A stretch of 64,000 bases of DNA from positions 13,888,001-13,952,000 of the forward strand of contig JAPNXP010000002.1 in NCBI GenBank assembly GCA_028753945.1, given 5' to 3'. Position 1 is the stretch's first letter; each line of letters starts with the position of its first letter. Source of the stretch: Hexactinellida sp. DTS-2022. Lineage: Eukaryota; Porifera; Hexactinellida. Position numbers and translations under genes: made by a program. The notes beneath the pieces were generated by a model. The model was not told the DNA's origin. It did not search any database and saw only the letters and a list, made by a program, of their open reading frames with translations. This document shows, piece by piece, positions 33,780 through 44,075 of the stretch.

Positions 33780-34362
33780 CATTTATCGATACCTGTATTT
33801 GAAATAATGATTTATCTGTAATTTTCTTTATATTGACATCTCATAAGTTTCGGGAATAATTGACAATTTTCTTGTCATAACTACTTACAGTGGATTACAC
33901 ATTTATTATGTCCAACTCAATAATGCTCATGTTTATTGGTTTGGTTAAATTGAACATTTTGCAAATCTTAACGAGATCCATTAAAATTGGATAAATAAAT
34001 AGATATTTTTGAAAAACTAGTGTAAATATCTTATACCAAGGATAATGGCTACAGCCTACAGGAATAGCAAATTCTGAGCAAAATAGTTGAGAGTTTTATT
34101 TATTTCCACCTGATTGAAGATTCTACGATATTAGCGAGATTTCCGGGATCAGTGCACGATTCGAGAATATGGAAATCACAAGTTTCTTAGTTTAATTTAA
34201 ACAATTACATTTCACTTCTCTATGACCTCTTTCTAAATACATACATAGAAACATTACAGCAAAGTATTGTAGGTAACTATTTTCCTACGCTAGAATGACT
34301 CGCATAATTGAATGACACACCAAGGATATTCACTATCTTCCCTAGAATGACACCTGCGCCCG
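33780..34362. other. 3' flank of the MYT1-like kinase
   Basis: AT-rich with AATAAA within GATAAATAAATAG near 33990. About 34280-34345 has TAGAATGACTCGCATAATTG then TAGAATGACACC, related in inverted orientation to 36375-36435. No gene. Confidence 0.4.
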
Positions 34363-34895
34363 TATTCACTAAGATCTTAAGTACTAGGATCAATCTTAAG
34401 TCTTAAGATCGATCTTAAGACCGAACTTAAAAATATCGTTAAGGTAAATATGATTAGAATAGGCATTATCCTAATTAAATACAAAACTAATGTATAACTT
34501 AGTTATGGTAAATGTTTATTTATTATTGATCTAGTAAAAATATATATTTCTTCATTTTTCTTTTTGAGCAACAGTTGAGGCAATTAATTTCAAATTATTA
34601 GGAACAAAGAAGAATGATTCCCCACTCCTGTAAGACATAGCTAATATCAAATATCAATCAAGCTAGATTAAATGTTCGATAGAAGTAAGTTTGAATAACG
34701 TTTTATGAAGTAATTAATGAAAATCGAATCAAATATAATACTTAAGACACCTCTCTAAGTTGCTTAAAATTCGGTCTTAAGTTCGGTCTTAAGATCGAAC
34801 TTAAATCTTAGTGAATACCGATCTTAGTGAATACGACTCAAGATCGAACTTAAGACCTAAGCACTAAGATCGATCTCAAGTTCATAGTGAATACG
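34363..34895. mobile_element. Element with CTTAAGATC repeats at both ends
   Basis: CCCGTATTCACTAAGATC on the left and TAGTGAATACGGCCGC on the right are inverted ends. Both flanks of the interior are filled with CTTAAGATCGATCTTAAG and TCGGTCTTAAGTTCGG units; the middle 300 bp is plain AT-rich sequence. No clean target duplication was identified. Confidence 0.65.
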
Positions 34896-35081
34896 GCCGC
34901 TGATCTAGGATTCCAATCCTGGCAAACGTGCAAAATAGATGGAACTGGGAACTGTTATTTTCGGTATTATCTAAAATTATAACTGAAGACTGGAATTGGA
35001 GCAAGTTATGGAAAGTTACATGATGAACTTTGTTGTTATATAGTAAAGAGACTATTTTAAAATAATTATTTATAACAATTC

Positions 35082-36231
35082 CAGTACTTCCTCGTTTTAC
35101 GCGGGTTTTTTTACACGGAGTTTCATTTTAGGAATTAGTGTTGTTTATTTATGGCAACAAAGCATAGGTCAGATAACATTTAATTAAGATTATACATACT
35201 AAGAACTGTGAAAGCAAGTTTATCAATTATAATAAATTATTACTATATAAGTACACGTAAACAATTTAGTTTTTTCCTACATTTGTCCACTCATGGCCTA
35301 CTTAATATACGGCCGCGTACCGAGAAGGTAAAAAAAATAGAAGGCCAGTTTATAAATTCATTCTAGGATAAACTATGCTTCCTGTTGATATTATTTGGGT
35401 TGTATATGGGGTAATCAACCATTGCGAGTCCAATGTAACCACTTTTGAGAATCTCAGATTTGTGGTTAAGCTGTTTAGGCGCCATTTCATGGTAACGGTA
35501 ACAATTTATGGTAAAATGAAAAAAAATTCAAATATCATAAATTTCATTTTCTTCCTACTTTCTAATAATTTTATAACAGGAATACTAAATAGGGATATAT
35601 TTCATACTCCAAAGTCTACTAAATCACAAAATGGCGACATTATAAATTAAAAAAAAAATTTCTATAAATCAACCACATGCTAAAATATAAGTAGTATCCG
35701 AGTTACAACTTTATATTTTCGTTCATAAAACGTATATAATTGGTGGTTTATATATATATTCATTCTCATTCTGTATTCTGAAATTGTTAGCAAATTATCT
35801 TCATTTCCTCGTAGTTCTTTAGACTCGCATTGTATATTTTGTATAATTGTGGTGTCATCATTAAATGGCGCCTAAACAACTTTACCACAAATCTCAGATT
35901 CTCAAAAGTGGTTCTAATGGACTGGCAATGGTTGATTATCCCATATACAACCCAATAATAACAATAGGAGGCATAGTTTATCCTAGAATGAAATTTATAA
36001 ACTGGCCTTCTATTTTTTTGGCCTTCTCGGTGACATCATGGCGGTATATTAAGTAGACCATGGTCCACTATAAATTTAAAGTATATTGCAGTATATTGTA
36101 ATTATTATTTTCGAACGCATCTATTCATTTATACGTATAGATTTATGTGAGAATAACTTATATTTTAGGCGATTTCGTATTACGTGGTGTTTTCAAGGAA
36201 CGCATATGCCGCGTAAAACGAGGGGCACCTG
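35082..36231. mobile_element. Mariner-like element (CTCGTTTTACGCGG ends) hosting a foldback
   Basis: CAGTACTTCCTCGTTTTACG on the left and CGTAAAACGAGGGGCACCTG on the right are inverted. TA follows the right end but not the left. The long-TIR foldback 35292-36062 is inserted inside, so little of the original interior remains. Confidence 0.6.
35292..36062. mobile_element. Long-TIR foldback element, copy C (complete), 7-bp TSD GTCCACT
   Basis: About 200-bp inverted arms, outside CATGGCCTACTTAATATACG, inside TTTAGGCGCCATTT, with exact 7-bp flanking repeats GTCCACT (35285-35291 and 36063-36069). The middle (about 35510-35860) is shared, inverted, with copy E. Best reference copy of the family in this window. 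The open frame at 35375-35650 runs across arm and loop and has no domain. Confidence 0.88.
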
Positions 36232-37024
36232 TACACTAGGATTATTTAAATCAGTCGACCAATAATAGAGTATCCTGTAATGTACGTAATGCTATTCAAA
36301 ATCTAAAAGAGTCATAGAAAAGTTAAATGTAATTCATATAAAAGTTAACTGTAATGACTAATGATAATTAATAGAGCTTGTCATTCTAGCATAGATAGTG
36401 AATATCCATGGTGCGTGCCATTCTAGCATGCGAGTTATTTTGGCATACAACAGCCCACTAGTATATTCAATACATTTCACTGATCAATTTTGAGTTAAGA
36501 AGTTTAATGAATAAGGCCCCAGGTATAACATGAGGTTCTTTCTTAACTAACCATAATTTTATTTATCAAAATAAATTTGTTTCTTCTATTATTATTTTTC
36601 GAATCTGTGCCATTACAGTGAACTCTTTTGGGACCTGCCTCCTAGAAAAGTTTTACGCGCCTGGGGCGCGTTGCGTCGCCTAAATAAAACCCTAATTGGG
36701 ACAGATTAGGTGTTCACATTTCACTTTTGAGAAGTATTCAGAAGTTGAAGGGTAAACACTGTGTAAAACACGGGAAAAATTTAGAACCGAAAAAATGTGT
36801 TCATATTTTGGAATTGTTCATTTGTTGAAGGTGTTCACTTTTGGAGGTTTTACTGTATCCGACTTGGTTATAACGGGAGTTCGCTGTATTTGTAATAGTA
36901 GTATTTTAATTATTGAACGTTTGTGTCCACAATTTTGATATTTTATTATTGAATTTTAATTAGATAAAACTTCAATATTCCTTTGTTTTCTTTAACTTGA
37001 CATCCTTCATAGATTTATTTGGAG
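36232..37024. other. Upstream flank of the COP9 subunit 4 gene
   Basis: A mariner-like element occupies 36616-36886. The remaining 138 bp before the ATG is AT-rich. No TATA box or other promoter element is confidently seen. Confidence 0.4.
36616..36886. mobile_element. TA-flanked mariner/pogo-like element upstream of COPS4
   Basis: CAGTGAACTCTTTTGGG on the left and TTATAACGGGAGTTCGCTG on the right share the CAG(T/C)GAACTC core in inverse; TA precedes (36614-36615) and follows (36887-36888). Related ends occur at about 27192 and 55158. Non-coding. Confidence 0.65.
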
Positions 37025-38263
37025 ATGACTTCAGTACCTCTCCGCTCTAAAATTGAGTCCGTTATCACGTTGCTCTCTCAAAGACAGGGTAGGGTACAGA
37101 GAGAGAGTTCTGAATTACTTGAATTATTATCAAATGAACTGTCTCTTTGCTCTTCGGATAATATATTCTCCATTTGTGAGGAATTCATTAGTATAATGGT
37201 TGAAGAACAATATAGTCTCAGTATATCTCGCTTTTTTTTCTTACATTTAATCGATATTTTACCATCATTGGAAGTAACTATTTCTAAGGAAATACTTACT
37301 TGTGCTATTGAAAAGCTTAATCCAAGGACCATTTCTTTCGGAGAACCTTTAATAGAGATCCGCCAATACCTTGCTAAGCTTCTAAAAACTGAAAAAATGT
37401 TTTCAATGGCTGCTAACATTTTGCAAAATATGCCACTTGAGACAAATCAAAAGCAGATATCATCTGATTTTAAAATGGATATATACTTACAAATTGCAGA
37501 GCTATATTTAGAAGATCAATTACCGACAAAAGCAGAAACTTATATTTCTAGAGCTGGGCATTTGCTTAGTGATATCAACCAGTCTGATCTATTAGTACGA
37601 TATCAAAAATGTTCTGCTGGGATGTTGGATTTTAAACGGCGATTTTTAGATGCTGCAAGAAAGTACTTATACTTAAGTTTTAATTCGTCTGTTAACCATG
37701 TTGATCAATTGTTCGCTCTCCGGAGAGGAACAGTATGTGCAATTTTGGCATCTGCTGGTTTGCAAAGATCTAGAATTCTTACTTCTCTCTACAGAGACGA
37801 ACGCAGTGTTCACATACCAGAATTCATTGTTTTGGAGAAAATGTATTTAGATAGAATTATCCATGTAAATGAATTAGAGGATTTCGCTTCAACATTGCTC
37901 GCTCACCAAAGAGGACCAAGTCAGGATGGCACAAGTATACTAGAACGAGCTGTAATTGAACACAATTTACTAGCAGTGTCTAAAATTTATAAAAATATCA
38001 GCTTTAACGAACTGGGAAATTTACTTGGTATTAATCCTTTAAACGCCGAAAGAATAGCTGCTCAAATGATTTGTGAACAACGGATGGTTGGGTCTATTGA
38101 CCAAATTAATTCCAATTTGGAATTTAAAGCATCAAGTTCTCTCGACAGTTGGGATGAACATGTAAAATCAATTTGTAAAGAAGTTAATATAATATTGGAG
38201 AAACTATCTAAAAGCTATCCAGAATGGTTTACGAAATCTTTTGATGTTCAAATTAGTATCTGA
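37025..38263 (+). CDS. COPS4: COP9 signalosome complex subunit 4
   Basis: A 412-residue frame from ATG 37025 (an in-frame TTG two codons earlier is not a eukaryotic start) to TGA 38261-38263, close to the usual 406 residues. Residues about 155-225 match the CSN4 helical repeats: [20 protein letters not shown], then [20 protein letters not shown]. Then come [31 protein letters not shown] and [20 protein letters not shown]. The PCI winged helix lies at about 306-360 ([10 protein letters not shown] then [14 protein letters not shown] and IDQI). The protein is a scaffold subunit of the complex that removes NEDD8 from cullins and so controls cullin-RING ligases; it is not catalytic itself. The frame is intact and intronless as seen. 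A mariner-like element ends 138 bp upstream of the ATG. Confidence 0.95.
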   Translation: MTSVPLRSKIESVITLLSQRQGRVQRESSELLELLSNELSLCSSDNIFSICEEFISIMVEEQYSLSISRFFFLHLIDILPSLEVTISKEILTCAIEKLNPRTISFGEPLIEIRQYLAKLLKTEKMFSMAANILQNMPLETNQKQISSDFKMDIYLQIAELYLEDQLPTKAETYISRAGHLLSDINQSDLLVRYQKCSAGMLDFKRRFLDAARKYLYLSFNSSVNHVDQLFALRRGTVCAILASAGLQRSRILTSLYRDERSVHIPEFIVLEKMYLDRIIHVNELEDFASTLLAHQRGPSQDGTSILERAVIEHNLLAVSKIYKNISFNELGNLLGINPLNAERIAAQMICEQRMVGSIDQINSNLEFKASSSLDSWDEHVKSICKEVNIILEKLSKSYPEWFTKSFDVQISI

Positions 38264-38672
38264 TTAATTTATTATGCAAAACAATCTAATTAATTCCATC
38301 TCAATATTCTTGATTTATATTAATTTCACAATTAGCTAGACAGTTATCTAGCTAGTTTATATATCAAGATCGAACGATTAAGATTTATGTGATTACAATT
38401 GTGATGCCTTTTTAAGTAACGTAACTTGACGACGATAATATTTTATAGAAGGAACTGATAGTAATCGTAGATGATTTATTTTTTAATTGGGGTGCCAATT
38501 TCCTATATAGGGAATCAAGGATGCACCGGATCCGGCCGTATTTAGCCGAGTTTTTGGGTGGATCCGGGATCCGGGATGAGAATTAATATTTAATTTGAGT
38601 ATATTTAAAAACTAATTGTATCAATGACCTGTAAACGTTATATAAGTATAACACATTTTTTATAAGGAGCAA

Positions 38673-39442
38673 CATGGCCTACTTAATATACGGCCGTATA
38701 TGTCACCGAGAAGGCCAAAAAATAGAAGGTCAGTAAATTTCAGGGAATGAAAGGTTCACGAACGGACTGAATTGACGCAATTCAGTTCATCTCAAATTGA
38801 CGCACGTTCAGTTCGTTCAAGTTCACCTCCTAACTTCAGCTAACGTTCAGTTCGTTCACGGGCTAACCCGCGTTCGTTCAATCCGTTCAATTAAGTTCGT
38901 TCATTTTGTTCAGTTCGTTCAATTCGTTTTGTCAGTTCGTTCAGTGTAGACTGAGTGGGTCGAACTATTCCGTTTATGATAGACTGTTTGATCCTCCAAG
39001 CTGTTATTGAAGTTCAGTCTAAGAAGCTATAATCTAAGCTAAGAGACATGAGTTCACTAGGGATGTCCGAAATTAGCATTTTTGCAGTCACCTATTATAT
39101 TGAATGGATCTATATTTATAATTTATCTTTATTCAGTTTAGTTAGTTCAGTTCAGTTCGTTCAATCCGTTCAATTCGTTCAATTCAGTTCGTTCAGTTCG
39201 TTCAAATTGCCGTTCAGAAACCGTTGGCGTTCGTTCAGTTCGTTCACCGTGAATGTCTTAAAAGCCCTGCGTTCAGTTCGTTCAGTTCAATTTCAATAAG
39301 TTCGTTCGTGAACCTTTCATTCCCTGGGTCAGTTTATAAATTTCATTATAGGATAAACTATGCCTCCTAATGTTATTATTTGGGTAGTATGGGGTATTCA
39401 ACCATTGCGAGTCCAATGTAACCTTATATTAAGTAGGCCATG
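38673..39442. mobile_element. Long-TIR foldback element, copy D, internally deleted, with insertion
   Basis: Starts CATGGCCTACTTAATATACG, follows the left arm of copy C to about GAGTCCAATGTAACC, then jumps to the last bases of the right arm (TTAAGTAGGCCATG), so the loop and most of the right arm are gone. The flanking bases (GGAGCAA and GGAGCAC) are near-identical. A GTTCA-satellite hAT-like element (38741-39326) is inserted in the arm. Confidence 0.75.
38741..39326. mobile_element. hAT-like element filled with GTTCAGTTCGTTCA repeats
   Basis: CAGGGAATGAAAGGTTCACG and its inverse (CGTGAACCTTTCATTCCCTG) bound an interior that is mostly GTTCAGTTCGTTCA and AATTCGTTC units. The flanks share GGTCAGT in direct orientation (left GGTCAGTAAATTT, right GGTCAGTTTATAAATTT), a longer duplication than the usual 8 bp. 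The frame at 39048-39299 is only the repeat read through. Confidence 0.75.
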
Positions 39443-39458
39443 GAGCACCTAACATCAG

Positions 39459-39630
39459 GGGCGTCCTGGCCAGGGGGGGCCCATCGTGGAAATTTCTATG
39501 CTTTTGTACAGATATAATAGCCTTATAAGGGCCCCCAAGGGGGCCTTATAAAACTAGGAGCCCAAATTATGAACCTCGCAAGGGGGGCCCAGCGGGGATT
39601 CCCCACTGGCTTGTATGGCCAGGACGCCCT
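39459..39630. mobile_element. MITE with GGGGCGTCCTGGCC ends
   Basis: CAGGGGCGTCCTGGCCAGG on the left and TATGGCCAGGACGCCCT on the right are inverted; GGGGGCCC and AAGGGGGCC units lie inside. The flanks TAACAT and TAATAT are similar, but a full 8-bp duplication is not visible. Confidence 0.65.
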
Positions 39631-39913
39631 AATATGGAACTCCAGGCAGAGATCTGCCAAAAATTAAGGAATTGCCCAGCCTAAGATTAATAAAATCCAT
39701 ATTCGAAACATATCGGAGTGAATAAATAGATAGTACAAATGCTTTTATGACTGAACACGAATAAAATTGGACTATGTCACTGCTTTCACCAGTTTCATAT
39801 TGGTATTGCCCTCCCTCTCCCATTTGGGAAAGCGGATCCAAATCCGGCCGGATCTCAAAAAAGTGGATCCGGTGCATCTCTACTGCTATATTTCCATACA
39901 CCAGATTCCTAAA

Positions 39914-40490
39914 CAGGGTTGTTTGATTTAAATCAAGTGATTTATATCATTGATTTAAATCATGATTTAAATCAAGAGAATGCTTATATAGAGCTGAGCT
40001 TTGTACAGTTCAGATTTTTTCCCATACTAAAAGCCCAGGCTTACTTTCTAAAGGTCAATTTCAAAGCTTGGGAAAACTGACCTTTCTCAGTGCCTGAATT
40101 CAGATACTGAAAAACTGAACTCTACTAGAGCTGAGCTCTATATAAGTAATTTCTTAAATCAATGATTTTTATTAATAATAATCATGATTTATATCAAAAA
40201 AGTCGGACTTTTTTGATTTAAATCAGACTTTTTGATTTAAATCAGATTTTTTATGTCTATCGTTTTTTGCAAAAAGAAAAGAAATACATTGATAATGAGT
40301 CAAATTACATTGATAATGAGTCACTATCAATGTAATTAATCTATTAGCCAAATAATTTACGTGAGTGTGATATAGATTGCAAAAAAACAATTAAAATCAA
40401 AATTCTGATTTAAATAAAAAAGTCTGATTTAAATTAAAAACGTCGGACTTTTTTGATTTTTTGAAAAAAATCAGGATTTTATCAACCCTG
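39914..40490. mobile_element. hAT-like element filled with GATTTAAATC repeats
   Basis: CAGGGTTGTTTGATTTAAAT on the left and AGGATTTTATCAACCCTG on the right. The interior is dominated by TGATTTAAATCA and AAGTCGGACTTTTTTGAT units. The flanks ATTCCTAA and AATCCTAA match at 7 of 8 with one extra base on the left. The 39984-40146 MITE is nested. Solo ends occur at 25417-25442 and about 58190-58219. Confidence 0.75.
39984..40146. mobile_element. About 160-bp foldback MITE, copy 2
   Basis: The same family as 6508-6670, in opposite orientation: TATATAGAGCTGAGCTTTG and GAGCTGAGCTCTATATA ends, with TTTCTAAAGGTCAATTTC inside. It sits in the GATTTAAATC element. Confidence 0.8.
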
Positions 40491-41321
40491 AATCCTAAAA
40501 TTGTTAAATCTAATTCTATTGATTGAATTTGTAATAAATATATTGATTTAACTTGTTAAATCTTACTCTATTGTTTCATCGTGCGATAATTATATTGATT
40601 TAGCTTGTGAATTCGAGCTGGCTTATATTTAATTTTGGTATTACTATACAAATTATGCAATTGATCAAAGCATCTTACTTAAATTTTTAAGGAATTTGTT
40701 TGACTTAACTAAATTAACTATGGATATTAATGATTAACTTACAATTATTTAATTATATGGTAATTTTTTACATATTTAGTAAATATTTATTATCTCAATG
40801 ATGGTGCAAGCTGGAAATAAATCCAATATATCAATTCTCCTTATGGCTCCTGGCTACTTCACAAATGGCTCAACACCCTGAGCTGTTGATGACCTGACGA
40901 AAAATCTAAAATTACAGTTGTGCCGACAGGATGTTCTTTTGGAGGCACTACCAACAAATCAAACACTATAATGTAGTGCCTCCAAAGGAACATGCTGTCG
41001 GCACAGATGTAATTTTAGATTTTTGTTTTTTCTCTGTAGTATGTTCCGTGGCCAGAGATTTATAGTTGATGGGATGAAATTTGACATAGAGGTGTAGAGT
41101 GAGAGTAATTTGCACCTGGCCTGGGTTAGGATTATTTTTATCAAAAATTTTTGGACACCTTTTTAGCACCTTTCAAAATTTGTCTCTCCATAACTCACAA
41201 AATGTTATACTAAACCCACATTTTTTATTTGACCATTGGAGTGGCCATAAAATTCTGCGGCTGAAGGGTTAATTCAAATTTTCTTATTGGGTTTAGTTCA
41301 TGCCATAAGTGGGGTGTGAAC
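40491..41321. other. AT-rich intergenic sequence with a hairpin
   Basis: Apart from the hairpin at 40897-41027, nothing is recognisable. About 40501-40620 repeats a CTATTG(A/T)TT...TTGATTTA(A/G)CTTGT unit similar to 6110-6160. Confidence 0.4.
40897..41027. mobile_element. Hairpin MITE with GTGCCGACA arms, copy 3 (best preserved)
   Basis: AAAATCTAAAATTACAGTTG then TGCCGACAGGATGTTC and, on the other arm, CATGCTGTCGGCACAG then ATGTAATTTTAGATTTTT; inner arms TTGGAGGCACTA and TAGTGCCTCCAA also pair. Total about 130 bp, nearly all base-paired if single-stranded or transcribed. Confidence 0.85.
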
Positions 41322-41690
41322 ACGAGTGTTATCTTAGCAGCGGATTCAGCAGCGGATTCGCAAACCTCACTAATAGGCTAATAACTCAAAAAGTATAAGT
41401 TGCACATGAAAAGTGATCACATTATCAGGAAGAGAAAAGTTGGGACAACCCATATATAATCCCAAAATGTCAAATTCCTTAAGATGACTCAGCAATTTTC
41501 GCTCAAATTTAGACCTCGGTTTTTCCATAAAAACTCAAAAACTATTCATTTTATCAAATTTTCCTTTTAACCACATATATATCTCATTTGGGACATCGTG
41601 TCATCTAAATTTCAAAACAAAATATTCATTTTTGAAAAAATATTTTTAACATAAATTTCACTAAAATCGGCTTACAATGATGATTTACAA
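41322..41690 (-). repeat. About 370-bp dispersed repeat (GGTCTAAATTTGAGC family), single copy
   Basis: Read on the minus strand it matches each unit of the tandem pair at 44575-45265: TTAGATGACACGATGTCCC, AAAACCGAGGTCTAAATTTG, GATTATATATGGGTTGTCCC and GCGGATTCAGCAGCGGATTC (plus strand) at its start. Non-coding; superfamily unknown. Confidence 0.85.
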
Positions 41691-41721
41691 TCCATAATGT
41701 TGGATATGTTGTCAGAGCATC

Positions 41722-41890
41722 CTTATATGTAGACCGTCTAGAAATAGACGGTCTATAAAAGCCCATACAAATAAGCCAAAAATTTGTAGACCGTCTATAA
41801 ATTCTGTAGACCACTTGCCCTGCTTTTTATGGGTAATACTAATGTATAGGGAATAAAACCTGGTCTATTTCTAGACGGTCTACATATAAG
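41722..41890. mobile_element. 169-bp foldback with GTAGACCGTCTA arms
   Basis: CTTATATGTAGACCGTCTAG then AAATAGAC and the inverse (GTCTATTTCTAGACGGTCTA then CATATAAG) form the arms. Internal TAGACGGTCTATAAA copies also pair. No clear target duplication. Confidence 0.8.
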
Positions 41891-42646
41891 ATATCTCATG
41901 TTGTCAACTCTAATAATACTATTGATAAGAATGTATTTGATATGCGTCACAGTGTTCACAGGAATTAAAGTTTTTGGTACCTCTGCAGAATAATTAATGA
42001 CTGCATTCCGAATTATATCAAGGATTAGTGATTACTTTCTGTAAACACGATTGCAATACCTTACATAATACAAACACCTCATATACAAATATATTTGGAA
42101 TGCAATATTCATTAAGAGAATAGAATCAGACATATAAACAATATTATGGTTAATTAATACAACAATGTTAGGTATTTTAAGCATCTCCAGGTTTTTCCAA
42201 TTCCATAATCTGCGTAACTTCTATCTGAATGATCTTACTTGTGGCCATGTTCCTTCTCTCCAAATATACGTATTTGCCTTTAAAGAGGGTGAATCTCATA
42301 TAAATGTAAAGCAACATTATCTCAGTCTCACTGCCTGATTCTCAGAATATGACTTACCAAAACGAGTGCATGATATTAAAATGGTGACAAATATTAGTAA
42401 TGCTTATATGAGATAAGAAAGATCGAGATAACCAAAGTTATCCTAAAAAAGTAAGAGAACTACTTAGTAGAACATGGAAATATAGAGAGAACTAGTTTAT
42501 TGGTTTAGGATTTAACACATTAATCATAATATGCATGAATTCCTTTCACTGATACGATATTAAAAGGGCGCCATTAAATATAACACAAATTGTGGTAAAA
42601 CTATTGCAACTCTTCTAAAACTCTGCCTGTTCAATTTAAAAAATAA
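41891..42646. other. AT-rich 3' flank of the 399-residue gene
   Basis: No repeat or coding sequence recognised; presumably includes the 3' UTR of the minus-strand gene. Confidence 0.35.
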
Positions 42647-43846
42647 TTAACTATTATTTTCGAATTTAACAGAAATAATTGGTTCATAATGATTCCCAAT
42701 ATTTCGTATATATATCCCATTTGGGGTTGGCGCCTTCATTAACTCTTCAAAAGTTGATCCATTCCATTCCATTCCACTTAGCAAAAATTCACCACAGATT
42801 TCCTCACTAAACATGGATTGTTCAACTATGACTTCATTACCCAGAGTACTGTCATCTACTGATGGCACTAGCAATTTGGACTCAGGGATATTAGAGGTAA
42901 TAACAATTTCAGGTTGCGGGTCATCGGTAGATGACAATACCGGGACTTGTTGATTTGAAGAAGAAGAGGTATGATGCAATTTTAGACACAGAGATTCATG
43001 AAATGAGCTTAAAGTATCTGATCTTTCTCGACACGATATAATAAAGCTAGTGAATAAATCTAGTTGTTGGACTGTGATAGCTATATATGAATTCCCGAAT
43101 AGCTCTAATATCCTACAACTAATGTTTTCAACTAAAATCCATGCTTCCACTAAGTTACAATTTCGCCTAATTAGTCGAAGCCATTGCATTGACTCCATTA
43201 GACAGCAACTAAACTTTTTCGACTGGTCGTGGAGTTTGTCATCCACTAGCATGAACTCACCACTAACAAGCGGACACTCTAAGCTGAAAAATTTCATTGC
43301 ATCTAACCATAGACTATTATTACAGTTAATGAATGACCAAAAATGGCTATCAGTCCTCCCTGTTTGGGGAGGAGGAGAAGCTATCTTAGACATGAGACCG
43401 TAAAGCTGGCAGTCATCGCAACCAGATGCCAATAAACCTAACAAACTGTTATTCGTTACGTCTCGCTGTAAACTAGGAAAACTGAAATCGATTTCATCCA
43501 AACTCCTCTTACTGAGTTCTGTAGAGTCAGGATATGAGCTAGCAGATACTAACTGAGTACTGATATGCTCTACTGCCAATTGGGATACATCATTGGTAAT
43601 GATAGACTTACGCGAACTGGTCATTTGCTTAACGAGATGCTGAAAGTTTCCTCTATTCAATCTCCATTTGGAGCTGAGAGAATCGCGCTTAGTAGCCTTG
43701 TTTTTTCCAAAAAGAATAATTGATAATTTTCCCCAGACAGATTTTGGCTTATGTTTGTCTCCTTTGTTCAAAGCATCTCTTACGCTATCGAAGCTTTCAT
43801 AGCCGAGTTTCTGGAGAGCTTCCACGAATTGCTCTATTGAAGTCAT
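42647..43846 (-). CDS. Unrecognised 399-residue protein
   Basis: A single intact frame from ATG 43846 to TAA 42647-42649. I do not recognise the family. Visible features: an N-terminal helical stretch (IEQFVEALQKLGYESFDSVR), a basic region (about 35-80, KHKPKSVWGKLSIILFGKNK then RDSLSSKWRLNRG), a Cys-containing middle (GCDDCQLYGLMSKIA, then WSFINCNNSLWLDAMKFFSL), an alpha-helical block (about 210-280, MQWLRLIRRNCNLVEAWILV), a Ser/Pro/Asp-rich low-complexity stretch (about 293-345) and a C-terminal motif FEELMKAPTPNGIYIRNIGN. There is no signal peptide, transmembrane segment or transposase motif. Length, composition and a clean stop-free frame argue for a real gene. A mariner-like TIR end begins 59 bp upstream, and copies of one dispersed repeat flank it on both sides. 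Confidence 0.8.
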   Translation of the reverse strand: MTSIEQFVEALQKLGYESFDSVRDALNKGDKHKPKSVWGKLSIILFGKNKATKRDSLSSKWRLNRGNFQHLVKQMTSSRKSIITNDVSQLAVEHISTQLVSASSYPDSTELSKRSLDEIDFSFPSLQRDVTNNSLLGLLASGCDDCQLYGLMSKIASPPPQTGRTDSHFWSFINCNNSLWLDAMKFFSLECPLVSGEFMLVDDKLHDQSKKFSCCLMESMQWLRLIRRNCNLVEAWILVENISCRILELFGNSYIAITVQQLDLFTSFIISCRERSDTLSSFHESLCLKLHHTSSSSNQQVPVLSSTDDPQPEIVITSNIPESKLLVPSVDDSTLGNEVIVEQSMFSEEICGEFLLSGMEWNGSTFEELMKAPTPNGIYIRNIGNHYEPIISVKFENNS

Positions 43847-43904
43847 TACTAGATGAAATTATTATTATTATTTTAATTAATCAATACATACATATATACT
43901 ACTA

Positions 43905-44075
43905 CAGTAGAACCTCGTTAACTAGTACGAACACGTTTAATTAATACGAATTCCGGATAAGAAGAACAGTTCCACAAAATCAGGTGCCAACAATGGCAAT
44001 TGAATGGGTATTACTCCGGTTAATACGAACTCCGGATAAACGAACAAATTTTTATCGTCCGTTGGTATCGACTGC
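43905..44075. repeat. Mariner/pogo-like ends upstream of the 399-residue gene
   Basis: CAGTAGAACCTCGTTAACTA follows TA at 43903-43904, and GGTTAATACGAACTCCGGAT recurs in direct orientation at about 43942 and 44021. The right inverted end is not identified. Non-coding. Confidence 0.55.

Larger units (their letters stand above)
38521..39882. mobile_element. Outer element with GATGCACCGGATCC ends, containing nested insertions
   Basis: GATGCACCGGATCCGG on the left and GGATCCGGTGCATCTCTA on the right are inverted; GGATCCGG-like motifs recur near both. Inside lie foldback copy D (38673-39442) and a GGGGCGTCCTGGCC MITE (39459-39630). No clean target duplication. The original element was probably about 450 bp. 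Confidence 0.65.

Noticed and set aside
35375..35650. 91-codon plus-strand frame
   Set aside because: It spans arm and loop of a foldback transposon and shows no domain similarity.
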